A stretch of DNA of 64,000 bases, taken from the NCBI RefSeq assembly GCF_000975155.1, contig NZ_BBRG01000001.1, positions 1,460,024 to 1,524,023 on the forward strand. Reading direction: 5' to 3'. Positions 57,717 to 64,000 of this stretch are shown here, piece after piece. The first letter of the stretch is position 1, and every line of letters starts with the position of its first letter. Below the pieces are notes generated by a model. The model saw only the letters and a list, made by a program, of their open reading frames with translations, was not told where the DNA came from and did no database searches. Source of the DNA: Demequina globuliformis (GTDB lineage: Bacteria; Actinomycetota; Actinomycetes; Actinomycetales; Demequinaceae). Both the position numbers and the translations under genes were made by a program.

Positions 57717-58024
57717 TGGTCGACCTCCTGCTCGTTGTGGGCGCCGTCTCCGATGTCGAGAGCAGCGGCCCTGAGTGCGTCGTGGGCGACCCATGCGGCT
57801 GAGCGCTCTTCGTCACTGTCGTCGGTGCCTTGCGCGTCATCGCGGTATCGGTTCGCCTTGGCGTTGAGGTGCGCGATGACGGCGTTGCGCTCCAGCGCGA
57901 CAGCATGGGCCAAATCGCGCTGGATTGCGGCGTCGAACTCGGCATGCATCGCCTCGTTGGTCAGCAGTGCCATCGGGTCGCTGTGGTTGATCCAGAGCTC
58001 TCGGATGTCGTCGATTGTGGTCAT
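57713..58024 (-). CDS. Hypothetical early phage protein
   Basis: 103 residues, helical and acidic. Starts MTTIDDIRELWINHSDP and contains LERNAVIAHLNAKANRY. It resembles a companion of the 95-residue protein upstream, which also begins with a short helix before a longer one. Coupled by ATGA. Function unknown. Confidence 0.6.
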   Translation of the reverse strand: MTTIDDIRELWINHSDPMALLTNEAMHAEFDAAIQRDLAHAVALERNAVIAHLNAKANRYRDDAQGTDDSDEERSAAWVAHDALRAAALDIGDGAHNEQEVDQ

Positions 58025-58308
58025 GCGCCCTCACCTGCCTCGATGCGGCGCGCTCGTGCGCTCAAGATGAGGCGGACGGGTTCCCACTCGATGGGAAGCG
58101 ACTCGACGGCCTCCCGCAACGCCTCAACCTTCGCGGCCTTGGCAAAGTCGGCGATAGCCCTGTCGAACTCTTCGGAGCAGGCCTGGCGCTCGTTGCCTCG
58201 GTCTACGGGAACGTTCTCCAGTTCCGCTTTGATCCATGCCTCGCGCAAGTCCTCGAGGCTGGGCGTGAACACCAGGTCGTGCCCTGGGTCCGGCGTGTAC
58301 TCACTCAT
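58021..58308 (-). CDS. Hypothetical early phage protein
   Basis: 95 residues, mainly helical (SLEDLREAWIKAELENVP; EALREAVESLPIEWEP). Acidic, no Cys cluster. ATGA coupling on both sides. Function unknown. Confidence 0.6.
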   Translation of the reverse strand: MSEYTPDPGHDLVFTPSLEDLREAWIKAELENVPVDRGNERQACSEEFDRAIADFAKAAKVEALREAVESLPIEWEPVRLILSARARRIEAGEGA

Positions 58309-58613
58309 GCCCCTACCTCCATTGCTTCCTCGATGGCGCGGAACTCATCGCAGGGCCACGTTCGACTGCACGTCACGCACACGTCCGGGAACTCGGCCTG
58401 CCCGTGCGTCACGAGGTCGCGCATCGGGTCGAACTTGACGCGAGCGTGCAGGTCCACCACCGCCTGCAAAGCGCGGGCCATAATCGTGGGGGAGCAGGGC
58501 CAGTGCTCCTCGCATTGGGGGCACCAGGCTTCCTCGCCGTGGCTTTCGTGAACGGCGATTACCTCGCGCTGGTGCCGCCCCTGGATCGCGGCCAGTTCGT
58601 CGTGGATGGTCAT
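58305..58613 (-). CDS. Early phage protein with Cys pairs
   Basis: 102 residues. Two matching CxxC...WPC motifs (WCPQCEEHWPC and DVCVTCSRTWPC), about 40 residues apart, suggest a bipartite zinc site. ATG 58613, coupled to its neighbours. Function unknown. Confidence 0.6.
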   Translation of the reverse strand: MTIHDELAAIQGRHQREVIAVHESHGEEAWCPQCEEHWPCSPTIMARALQAVVDLHARVKFDPMRDLVTHGQAEFPDVCVTCSRTWPCDEFRAIEEAMEVGA

Positions 58614-58888
58614 GACTGGTCCTTTCCGGTCAGGTGGGTGATGATTGCGTCCACGATGTCCTCGGGCTTTCCGTAGTGCAGTGGCTCGGGGCAGGCAAGG
58701 CACGCGCCGGTACGCGGGTCGTGCGACTCCATCGGCCCGTGCTCTGGGCGCATCATCAGTTCAATCAGCTGGTCGCGGTCGATGGACTCGAAGACGGCTC
58801 GGGCAATGTCTGGCGCGTCCTCGGGGAACAGGGAGTAGTCGAGAAGGGGCCTAACCGCCTCGGCGGCCCGGTCGATTGGCGTGGTCAT
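58610..58888 (-). CDS. Hypothetical early phage protein
   Basis: 92 residues, acidic and helical (EDAPDIARAVFESIDRDQLI) with a CLAC pair (TGACLACPEP). Coupled by ATGA. Function unknown. Confidence 0.58.
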   Translation of the reverse strand: MTTPIDRAAEAVRPLLDYSLFPEDAPDIARAVFESIDRDQLIELMMRPEHGPMESHDPRTGACLACPEPLHYGKPEDIVDAIITHLTGKDQS

Positions 58889-59172
58889 GCGTCACCGCCC
58901 ATCGCGCGAACCATCTGAGCCGCTTGTCGGTACGCCTGAATGGTCGTCTCGGGCACGTACGCGAAGCCCTCGTCCGTCTCTTGGCGCAGGAATGTGGCGC
59001 GCCGTTCGAGTGCGTCTGCGGCACGGTCGAAGTCGCGTGATCGGGCCAGGCTTACAGGTCCGTCCAGGAATCGCAGGCAGTCCTCGCATTGCAGGCGGCG
59101 ACCTTTAGGCGTGTGGTTCGCCTCGTCGCCGTAGATGCCTCGGAGGTTGGCGTGGGGGCAGTGCTTGCTCAT
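58885..59172 (-). CDS. Zinc-finger-containing early phage protein
   Basis: 95 residues. An N-terminal KHCPHANLRG and a CEDCLRFLDGP knuckle, then a helical DFDRAADALERRATFLRQ segment. ATG 59172 chosen for the TGATG overlap with the previous gene; the in-frame GTG 59175 lies one codon upstream. Function unknown. Confidence 0.58.
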   Translation of the reverse strand: MSKHCPHANLRGIYGDEANHTPKGRRLQCEDCLRFLDGPVSLARSRDFDRAADALERRATFLRQETDEGFAYVPETTIQAYRQAAQMVRAMGGDA

Positions 59173-59861
59173 CACTCACCACCCACCTTCGCGGCGGCAG
59201 AGATGGCGGCACGGACGATCTCGTGCCAGTGGGATTCGGACTGTAGGCGCGAGCCGTCGCCAGCGACCTCAAACGCCGCCGTGACCCCGGCCTCCACCTG
59301 CGCGTCGGTAGGGTCGCTCGCAACACTCCCGCGCATGAACTCGATCAGCGCCTCCATCGCCGTCACGTCAATCCGGCTGAGTCCTATTGCGCTGATCGTG
59401 GCGAGCAACTCCGCGGCCTGCTTCGCAATCTCGCTCGTGGTGGGCAGGGTGGCGGGCGTGAGGACCGTGAGTGGGAACTGTGGCCCCAGTGCCCGAAAGC
59501 CTGGCATCGGCGGTTTGACCACAATGGGGCTACCGCTGTCCTCTTCGCCCTCAACGGGGTAGGACTGCGCAATTGCGTCGCCGTCCTCTGTCTCCCAAAC
59601 GAGCCACAGCACCCCCTCCCGGTCACGCGCGGCAAACGGCACGAGTCCATCCTCGAAAGGCGGGGTCAACTCCGCCACCGTCTCCACGGTGTGCGGCTTG
59701 GGCTGGCGGGTGAGTGTCGACTCAAGCGCCGCTGCTGTCGCCATCCAGATGCCGATGATGGAGCCGGGGTCAATCTCGGATGCCCCGACGCCCTCGCGAA
59801 ATGCAACTGCCTTGGCGACTAGTTCACGGGCCTTCGCCTCACGGTCGTTCGTGTTGGTCAT
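59172..59861 (-). CDS. Hypothetical early phage protein, 229 residues
   Basis: No family recognised. The N-terminal half is helical and polar; the middle has RDREGVLWLVWETEDGDAIA, which looks like a beta-hairpin domain; the C-terminal half is helical (EIVRAAISAAAKV). The ATG at 59861 follows a GAGAGGAAACC site. Placement among SSB and regulatory genes suggests a replication- or host-takeover-related role. Confidence 0.6.
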   Translation of the reverse strand: MTNTNDREAKARELVAKAVAFREGVGASEIDPGSIIGIWMATAAALESTLTRQPKPHTVETVAELTPPFEDGLVPFAARDREGVLWLVWETEDGDAIAQSYPVEGEEDSGSPIVVKPPMPGFRALGPQFPLTVLTPATLPTTSEIAKQAAELLATISAIGLSRIDVTAMEALIEFMRGSVASDPTDAQVEAGVTAAFEVAGDGSRLQSESHWHEIVRAAISAAAKVGGE

Positions 59862-59871
59862 GGTTTCCTCT

Positions 59872-60312
59872 CTAGAAAGGCGGCTCTGTGGTGGCAGGTG
59901 CAGCGCCCCACGGATCGTTGGATGCCTGTGCGGCCGGCGCGGTCTGGCTCTTGCCGGTTCGCGTGACCTTGGCTGTCGCGTTCTTGAGCGACGGCCCGAC
60001 CTCGATGACTTGCATTTCCACGACGGATCGCTTCTCGCCGTTTGACTCAAATGACCGCTGCATGAGGTTGCCGGTGACGATGACGCGCGTCCCTTTGGTC
60101 AAGCTCTCGGCCGCGTGCTCTGCGGCCTCACGCCACAGTGCGCACCGCATCCAAAGGGTGTCGCCGTCCTTCCACTCGTTCGTCTGCTTGTCGAACGTGC
60201 GGGGCGTGCTGGCAACGGTGAAGTTGACGACAGCGACGCCGGACTGGATGAAGCGCAATTCGGGATCGGCTGACAGATTGCCGACGATGGTGATGGGGGT
60301 TTCGCCACTCAC
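59872..60312 (-). CDS. ssb: Single-stranded DNA-binding protein
   Basis: 146 residues. OB-fold motifs of bacterial [58 protein letters not shown]. The C-terminal tail is acidic and ends [14 protein letters not shown]-like, matching the usual tail that recruits repair and replication proteins. GTG 60312 overlaps the previous stop (GTGA). Confidence 0.9.
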   Translation of the reverse strand: MSGETPITIVGNLSADPELRFIQSGVAVVNFTVASTPRTFDKQTNEWKDGDTLWMRCALWREAAEHAAESLTKGTRVIVTGNLMQRSFESNGEKRSVVEMQVIEVGPSLKNATAKVTRTGKSQTAPAAQASNDPWGAAPATTEPPF

Positions 60313-60575
60313 TGGTGGTCCTTTCGTTCGACGACGCGGGCTTCCCATTCGGTGGGCTTGTGGGTACGTCCGGTGTTGGGGTGGAGTCGGTAGACCTGCA
60401 TTTGCAGGTGGAGGTATCCGTGGGTTGCGAGCCACCGGTTGCCGGCGTCACGAATGTTCGCGGCACTGGTGCGGGTTTCACGGAACCGGATCGTGGAGTA
60501 GCGGGGCATGGTCGCGAGGGCTTGCGCGGCGGCTGCTCCTGGACGTAGGGGCGTGACGGTGGCGGGGCTAGTCAT
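60309..60575 (-). CDS. Hypothetical early phage protein (small basic)
   Basis: 88 residues, basic, with [19 protein letters not shown] and [17 protein letters not shown]; no Cys. Probably DNA-associated by charge alone. Coupled on both sides (starts inside the WhiB gene's end). Function unknown. Confidence 0.55.
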   Translation of the reverse strand: MTSPATVTPLRPGAAAAQALATMPRYSTIRFRETRTSAANIRDAGNRWLATHGYLHLQMQVYRLHPNTGRTHKPTEWEARVVERKDHQ

Positions 60576-60945
60576 CCCAGCCGCCCATCCATCGCCGCAG
60601 TGTCGTGGCGCTCGTGCCTACTGCGGCGGCGGCTTCGGCTTTGGTGTAGCCGCGTCGCATGAGGGCTTTGGCTCGCTTGACTCGCTGGCCCTGGTTGGCG
60701 TTCGGGTGAATGTCCTGCTTGCGACGTGTGCGCCGGATTGCCTGGCGGTCCTTGTATGACGCGCCGCCCCAGATGCCCTCAAGCTCGGGCCGGTCGAGTG
60801 CATATTCGAGGCATGCGGCTCGCACTGGGCATTCGGCGCATATCTCCTTGACTGCAGTGTTGCTCGTGCTGGGCGCGGGGAACCACGTGTCGGGGTCGAT
60901 TTCACCCTTCGCGCAGGTGCCTTGGCTGAGGTCGGCGCTCAACAT
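60568..60945 (-). CDS. WhiB-family transcriptional regulator fused to HTH domain
   Basis: 125 residues. The WhiB domain has the four cluster cysteines, Cys11, Cys36, Cys39 and Cys45 (CAECPVRAACLEYA), and the GIWGG turn at 57-61 followed by basic residues. A C-terminal extension (about 88-121) looks like a helix-turn-helix, RRGYTKAEAAAAVGTSATTLRRW. Standard WhiB proteins end soon after the basic tail. A 4Fe-4S-containing regulator of host sigma factor A is expected, with the added HTH probably giving DNA specificity. ATG 60945 follows a GGAG site. Confidence 0.88.
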   Translation of the reverse strand: MLSADLSQGTCAKGEIDPDTWFPAPSTSNTAVKEICAECPVRAACLEYALDRPELEGIWGGASYKDRQAIRRTRRKQDIHPNANQGQRVKRAKALMRRGYTKAEAAAAVGTSATTLRRWMGGWDD

Positions 60946-61160
60946 GGCGTCTCCATCGGCTCAAGTGCGGGCTCCCTGGCGTGTGCGCATGAGCACAGGT
61001 CGGGGTCGCAGTCGCGGCAGTCGGTGAGTTCACATGCGGCGCACAGCCTCACGCGCTCCCTGTACGTCTCCCATGCGGCGTCTTGGTCGCATCGGCAGTC
61101 GAACGTCGCGCCGTCCTCTTCCTTCACCTGCCCACAGTCGGGGCACAGGATCGTGGTCAC
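60939..61160 (-). CDS. Cys-rich zinc protein
   Basis: 73 residues with ten Cys: ILCPDCGQVKEE, FDCRCDQDAA, LCAACELTDCRDCDPDLCSC. Multiple zinc sites likely. Overlaps the WhiB gene start by 7 bp, so the two are co-translated. Function unknown. Confidence 0.6.
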   Translation of the reverse strand: MTTILCPDCGQVKEEDGATFDCRCDQDAAWETYRERVRLCAACELTDCRDCDPDLCSCAHAREPALEPMETPC

Positions 61161-61381
61161 TTCGCACCCCCAATCCCGAGCATGCCCATGAGGCCGGCTG
61201 CGTCTCGTGGGTTGCGGGCGTTGTTGTCGATGTACCTGCGGGCCGCGTCCAACTGTTCGGGCGTTCCGAGCGGTGTCACGGTTGACGGCAGTGAGGTGAG
61301 GGTTGCCGTGTTCCCGGCTGCATTTGCCTCGTGGCTGTGCTGCAAGTCCGAGGGCTTCGATACGGTGCGGTGGGTGGTCAT
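61157..61381 (-). CDS. Hypothetical early phage protein
   Basis: 74 residues. Polar Thr/Ser-rich N-terminal half and a C-terminal helix (PEQLDAARRYIDNNARN). ATGA coupling on both sides. Function unknown. Confidence 0.55.
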   Translation of the reverse strand: MTTHRTVSKPSDLQHSHEANAAGNTATLTSLPSTVTPLGTPEQLDAARRYIDNNARNPRDAAGLMGMLGIGGAK

Positions 61382-62115
61382 GCCGCGTCCTCCAAGGGTT
61401 CGATGTAGCCGTCGTCGTCCAGGTCCAGGGGAGCGGGCCAGGCGTTGCGTTCGGCGGTTCGTGTCGTGCGTGTGGCGGCCGATTTCGCGTGCCAGGTTTC
61501 CGGCGTGTTCGGCGTTGCCCACAGTCGGGAGAACAGGGCGCGCATGGCGTTGTGGGTGCGAACCGTGGTCATCGGAGCGCCGCCCCACAGGCGGTGGATC
61601 GCCTGATGCTCAATGCCTGCGAGTGCGGCTTGCATGCTGGCGCTGTATCCCATGCGCGCCAGGGCATGCACTCGGTTCACGCTCGGCGTGCTGTCGATCG
61701 ACCTGCCCGCTTCGAGCTCTTCGATGGCGGGCACCGGTACGGCCAGCAGGGCATCGCGGGTCGCAGGTCGGCACTTGGTTCGCGGCTTGCCCCCGTTGCG
61801 GTCTGCGCGCCCGTATAGCAGGGGATAGACGGTGGAGGGATCGATGCCTGCGCGGCGTGCGATCTTCTTCCAGCCGAGGCCCGCGGCCATGAGCGTGCGG
61901 ACATGGGCGACGGCTGGCGTTGCGTCGACGTATGGCGCCTCGCGCACTCCCCACCGGGCCTGTGCACGGTGCTCGCGCCGCAGGCGTTCGGCCATTACCG
62001 CGGCCATGGTGCATAGCGCGCACCGGCACTTGTCGAGCGTGTACGACGCCTGCGTTCCGTGCATGTGGGTGACGCGCTTGTGGTCGCACGCGGCGTTGAG
62101 GTGTCGGGCGATCAT
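61378..62115 (-). CDS. Helix-turn-helix DNA-binding phage protein
   Basis: 245 residues. An N-terminal CDHKRVTHMHGTQASYTLDKCRCALC-type Cys/His cluster, typical of an actinophage regulatory family, then an HTH (LGWKKIARRAGIDPSTVYPLLYG) and a second HTH-like helix pair (MGYSASMQAALAGIEHQAIHRL). A long C-terminal region follows. Probably regulates phage transcription or replication. ATG 62115 overlaps the upstream stop. Confidence 0.72.
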   Translation of the reverse strand: MIARHLNAACDHKRVTHMHGTQASYTLDKCRCALCTMAAVMAERLRREHRAQARWGVREAPYVDATPAVAHVRTLMAAGLGWKKIARRAGIDPSTVYPLLYGRADRNGGKPRTKCRPATRDALLAVPVPAIEELEAGRSIDSTPSVNRVHALARMGYSASMQAALAGIEHQAIHRLWGGAPMTTVRTHNAMRALFSRLWATPNTPETWHAKSAATRTTRTAERNAWPAPLDLDDDGYIEPLEDAA

Positions 62116-62531
62116 GCTGCGGCCCCCCACACGATGCGCTCGGTGTTGGGAAGTGCGTCGCCGGTGAGCAGGTCGCGGATGCCGAGCCACCGGGCGTAGA
62201 CGGATAGCCAGGCGTCAAGCTCGCCAATGCGGTGTTCCCACGCCCTGCGCGCCTTGGTGATGAAGTGCGCCGCGTTGCGCAGGTCGGCTTCCTCGTTTCG
62301 GACGATCACGCCGCCTTTGCATCGCTGCCCGTACGCCAGTCCGCGCATCCAGATTCCAGCGATTTCGAGGGCCGATTGCATGGGTCCGCAGATCGGGTCA
62401 GCGATTCCGGCGACGTAGCGTGCCTCGTGTGAGAACTCGAGGCCAGGTTCGATGTCGTGGCCGCACAGTCCGCAGACGGGGATGCTGGCCGGCTCGAACA
62501 GGTCGAGTTCGGGTTGCGTGATCGTGGTCAT
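62112..62531 (-). CDS. Hypothetical early phage protein with Cys pair
   Basis: 139 residues. A zinc knuckle (VCGLCGHDIEPG) near the N-terminus, then a long helical body (EHRIGELDAWLSVYARWLGI). Coupled by ATGA. Function unknown. Confidence 0.6.
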   Translation of the reverse strand: MTTITQPELDLFEPASIPVCGLCGHDIEPGLEFSHEARYVAGIADPICGPMQSALEIAGIWMRGLAYGQRCKGGVIVRNEEADLRNAAHFITKARRAWEHRIGELDAWLSVYARWLGIRDLLTGDALPNTERIVWGAAA

Positions 62532-62650
62532 CGCGCCACATCCCCACGCAGGTCAACAATCCCGGCGACGCCCCAAACGCAGGCGACGGCGAGCATGGCG
62601 ACGGTGATGACGGTTCCAGCGGCGATGCTGGCGAGTTTGAGGGGGGTCAT
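62528..62650 (-). CDS. 40-residue membrane microprotein
   Basis: 40 residues, almost all a single membrane helix (LASIAAGTVITVAMLAVACV) with a basic C-terminal tail. Overlaps both neighbours by ATGA. Function unknown. Confidence 0.6.
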   Translation of the reverse strand: MTPLKLASIAAGTVITVAMLAVACVWGVAGIVDLRGDVAR

Positions 62651-62910
62651 TGGTCGCCCCTGTTCACGACATCCCACCCGCCGGACTCCTCGACGTCCTC
62701 GAGAATGTCTTCCACGAGGCTTGAGTCGACGTTGTGCCCGAGGGCCTCGTGATGCGCCATGTGTTCGCGCAACTCATCCTCGGAGTGGATGCGGGTGTAC
62801 GTGCAGGGGTCGTCGCTCGAATCGCCAGCCGCGCCCATGCAGGTGATGCCGCCTCGGACGTCCATGTAGACGTAGAGCGCACCTTCGAAACTCCATCGCG
62901 AATAGGCCAT
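62647..62910 (-). CDS. Hypothetical early phage protein
   Basis: 87 residues; N-terminal beta-type segment (YSRWSFEGALYVYMDVRGG) followed by acidic helices (LREHMAHHEALGHN, LVEDILEDVEES). ATG 62910 shares a base with the upstream stop (TGATG). Function unknown. Confidence 0.6.
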   Translation of the reverse strand: MAYSRWSFEGALYVYMDVRGGITCMGAAGDSSDDPCTYTRIHSEDELREHMAHHEALGHNVDSSLVEDILEDVEESGGWDVVNRGDQ

Positions 62911-63011
62911 CACCCGGCCCTCCAAACGAGCGCCGCCACGATCACGAACGCCAGACCGACCGCGATCCACGACGGCCAGGTGTTGCGCGGGGTGCGGCTT
63001 GCGTGCTTCAT
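62910..63011 (-). CDS. 33-residue membrane microprotein
   Basis: 33 residues: a basic leader (MKHASRTPRN) and one membrane helix (WPSWIAVGLAFVIVAALVW). Overlaps both neighbours (TGATG and ATGA). Function unknown. Confidence 0.55.
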   Translation of the reverse strand: MKHASRTPRNTWPSWIAVGLAFVIVAALVWRAG

Positions 63012-63181
63012 CGCTGCCACCCCTCGAAGGTCTCGACTGCGCTGTCAGGGACAGGACCGCCAACCCACTCTTGCGATTGAAGTTCGAGCCAGCCGGTCTC
63101 CGCGCCACAAGAGCTGCAGTAGCGCGTCACGCCGTCGTCCCAAGAGTCCGTGGCAGGGTGCTTGCAAGGGGCGTCGCTCAT
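63008..63181 (-). CDS. 57-residue zinc-finger protein
   Basis: 57 residues with CKHPATDSWDD and CSSCGAETG, giving a likely Cys/His zinc site, then an acidic, Trp-containing tail. ATGA coupling on both sides. Function unknown. Confidence 0.6.
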   Translation of the reverse strand: MSDAPCKHPATDSWDDGVTRYCSSCGAETGWLELQSQEWVGGPVPDSAVETFEGWQR

Positions 63182-63738
63182 GACTCGACTCCCGTGGACA
63201 GGACGGTGACGGGGCCGCGCTGGGTGAGTTCGGACCAGCTGAAGAACAGGCCGTTCGTGTAGCGCCAGTACTCGTCGTCGTGGTCGTGCGCCTTGACGTT
63301 GCGCACGTACTTGCGGCCCTCGACCTCAACCACGGCACCCAACCCGGTCGGCTCTTCCGGCTGCTGCTGAGCATTGCTCCAATCGAGAAACGACTGGAAC
63401 ACGGCCCCAACATCCATCCGATGCGGGTCGCCAGGGTGCCAGCACGTGTCGGAAAAGTCGGCGTGTGCCAGCGTCCACTCGGCGCTATACGTGTTGGACT
63501 CGCCGTTTGAGTCGGTGAGAATCATGGACCAACGCCCCTTGCGCGCCTCCGCCTTGTCGGCGTTGGTCCAGTGCCACTCGTTGCGCTCGGCTTCGATGAA
63601 GGCGACAATCTCGTACCCAGTTGTGCCCTGGACAGTGAGCCAAGGCCCGCCATTGCGGACAAGGATGTTGCCGGCGGCGCTTCGGCAATACTGCCGACCC
63701 ATGAACACAAACGGCGATTCCTTAGTGAACTTGCTCAT
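63178..63738 (-). CDS. Hypothetical early phage protein, 186 residues
   Basis: Beta-rich sequence (PFVFMGRQYCRSAAGN, SMILTDSNGESNTYSAEW), no recognised family. Contains an acidic helical end (VEVEGRKYVRNVKAHDHDDEY segment). Strongly coupled to both neighbours. Function unknown. Confidence 0.6.
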   Translation of the reverse strand: MSKFTKESPFVFMGRQYCRSAAGNILVRNGGPWLTVQGTTGYEIVAFIEAERNEWHWTNADKAEARKGRWSMILTDSNGESNTYSAEWTLAHADFSDTCWHPGDPHRMDVGAVFQSFLDWSNAQQQPEEPTGLGAVVEVEGRKYVRNVKAHDHDDEYWRYTNGLFFSWSELTQRGPVTVLSTGVES

Positions 63739-64000
63739 GACTTCCTCTCCTCATGCATGGATGCGCCCAGGGCGACGGTGAATGCGCGCAGCTGGTTGTA
63801 CTCGCGCGCTTGGGTGCGAGTCGTGCGCAGGTAGTGGTTGGCGCGCAGACGCTGACGGTCCGCTTCGCCAAGGGCTTGGAGCCAGGACCAGCACAGGGCC
63901 AGGGCCGCGAGGACGATGGCGGCGATGTGCAACCATGCGGACGCGCCGCCATCGGTGAACAGGCCAGCGACCGTGAGGCCGAACGCGAACGCGAACAGGG
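63735..64000 (-). CDS. Two-helix membrane protein, 5'-truncated by the window edge
   Basis: The frame is open to the last base, so the N-terminus is missing. It has two hydrophobic segments (LFAFAFGLTVAGLF and IAAIVLAALALCWSW) and a basic, helical C-terminus (QRLRANHYLRTTRTQAREY). A TTG at 63932 could start a shorter product, but the hydrophobic sequence continues upstream. Function unknown. Confidence 0.55.
   Translation of the reverse strand, partial: LFAFAFGLTVAGLFTDGGASAWLHIAAIVLAALALCWSWLQALGEADRQRLRANHYLRTTRTQAREYNQLRAFTVALGASMHEERKS

Larger units (their letters stand above)
32594..64000 (-). mobile_element. Prophage (siphovirus-like), left part; continues beyond the window
   Basis: Next to tRNA-Thr lie a holin, endolysin, tail, connector, capsid, portal and terminase genes followed by dozens of short, overlapping early genes, nearly all on the minus strand. 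The module order (terminase, portal, head, connectors, tail tube, chaperones, tape measure, minor tail, lysis) is that of an HK97-type siphovirus. The tape measure of 968 residues implies a tail of roughly 145 nm at 0.15 nm per residue. No integrase, excisionase, immunity repressor or right att site is in the window. The exact left end within about 32580-33296 is not determined. Confidence 0.9.

Noticed and set aside
1-64000. CRISPR arrays, transposases, insertion sequences, integrase
   Set aside because: No regular spaced repeats of CRISPR type and no transposase or integrase motifs were seen in either strand.

Overview
The window is high-GC DNA from an actinobacterium, most likely a member of the Micrococcales (Cellulomonas/Demequina-like). 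The indications are an actinobacterial tad locus with a DUF4244-type pilin and an Rv3654c-like TadE protein, a K+-independent H+-pyrophosphatase, topA with a lysine-rich tail, SigE-type sigma factors, several apparently leaderless genes (TANNNT box ending 7-8 nt before the start codon), and a WhiB protein in the prophage. Taxonomy is inferred from gene content only.

Bases 1-32593 are chromosome. The tight-adherence (Flp pilus) genes tadC (partial), flp, tadE and a second TadE-like gene are split by a four-gene opposite-strand operon for D-amino-acid catabolism (N-acyl-D-amino-acid deacylase, IclR regulator, RidA, D-threonine-aldolase/D-serine-dehydratase-like PLP enzyme). Next come a sigma factor with a membrane-anchored partner, the pyrophosphatase, an MFS transporter, an M20 peptidase, a tandem array of four paralogous genes of unknown function joined by 4-bp overlaps, a methyltransferase, an NrdG-like radical SAM protein, an inositol-phosphatase-family enzyme, and topA. 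Two more sigma-factor/membrane-ectodomain pairs follow, one with a degenerate sigma factor, then a Gfo/Idh/MocA oxidoreductase, an SGNH lipoprotein, tmk, holB, a secreted alpha/beta-hydrolase lipoprotein and tRNA-Thr(CGT).

From just after the tRNA to the right edge is the greater part of a siphovirus-like prophage, read almost entirely leftward. From right to left, which is the order of transcription, there are many small early genes (zinc-knuckle proteins, small membrane proteins, WhiB-HTH fusion, SSB, RusA-like resolvase, replication-type protein), an HNH endonuclease, a second HNH endonuclease, terminase, portal, MuF/VG15-like head protein, scaffold, capsid, connectors, tail tube, tail chaperones with a -1 frameshift site, a third HNH endonuclease, tape measure, minor tail proteins, an H-lectin-like protein, a DnaQ-like nuclease, endolysin and holin. 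No integrase, repressor or right attachment site is visible, so the prophage continues past base 64000. A single rightward gene beside the tRNA, flanked by two near-identical hairpins, may be a lysogenic-conversion (moron) gene.

The items most worth a second look are the four-gene paralogue array, the three sigma/ectodomain modules with one decayed sigma factor, the CCCAAAA frameshift site, the evenly spaced operator-like palindromes upstream of the endolysin, and the WhiB-HTH fusion.
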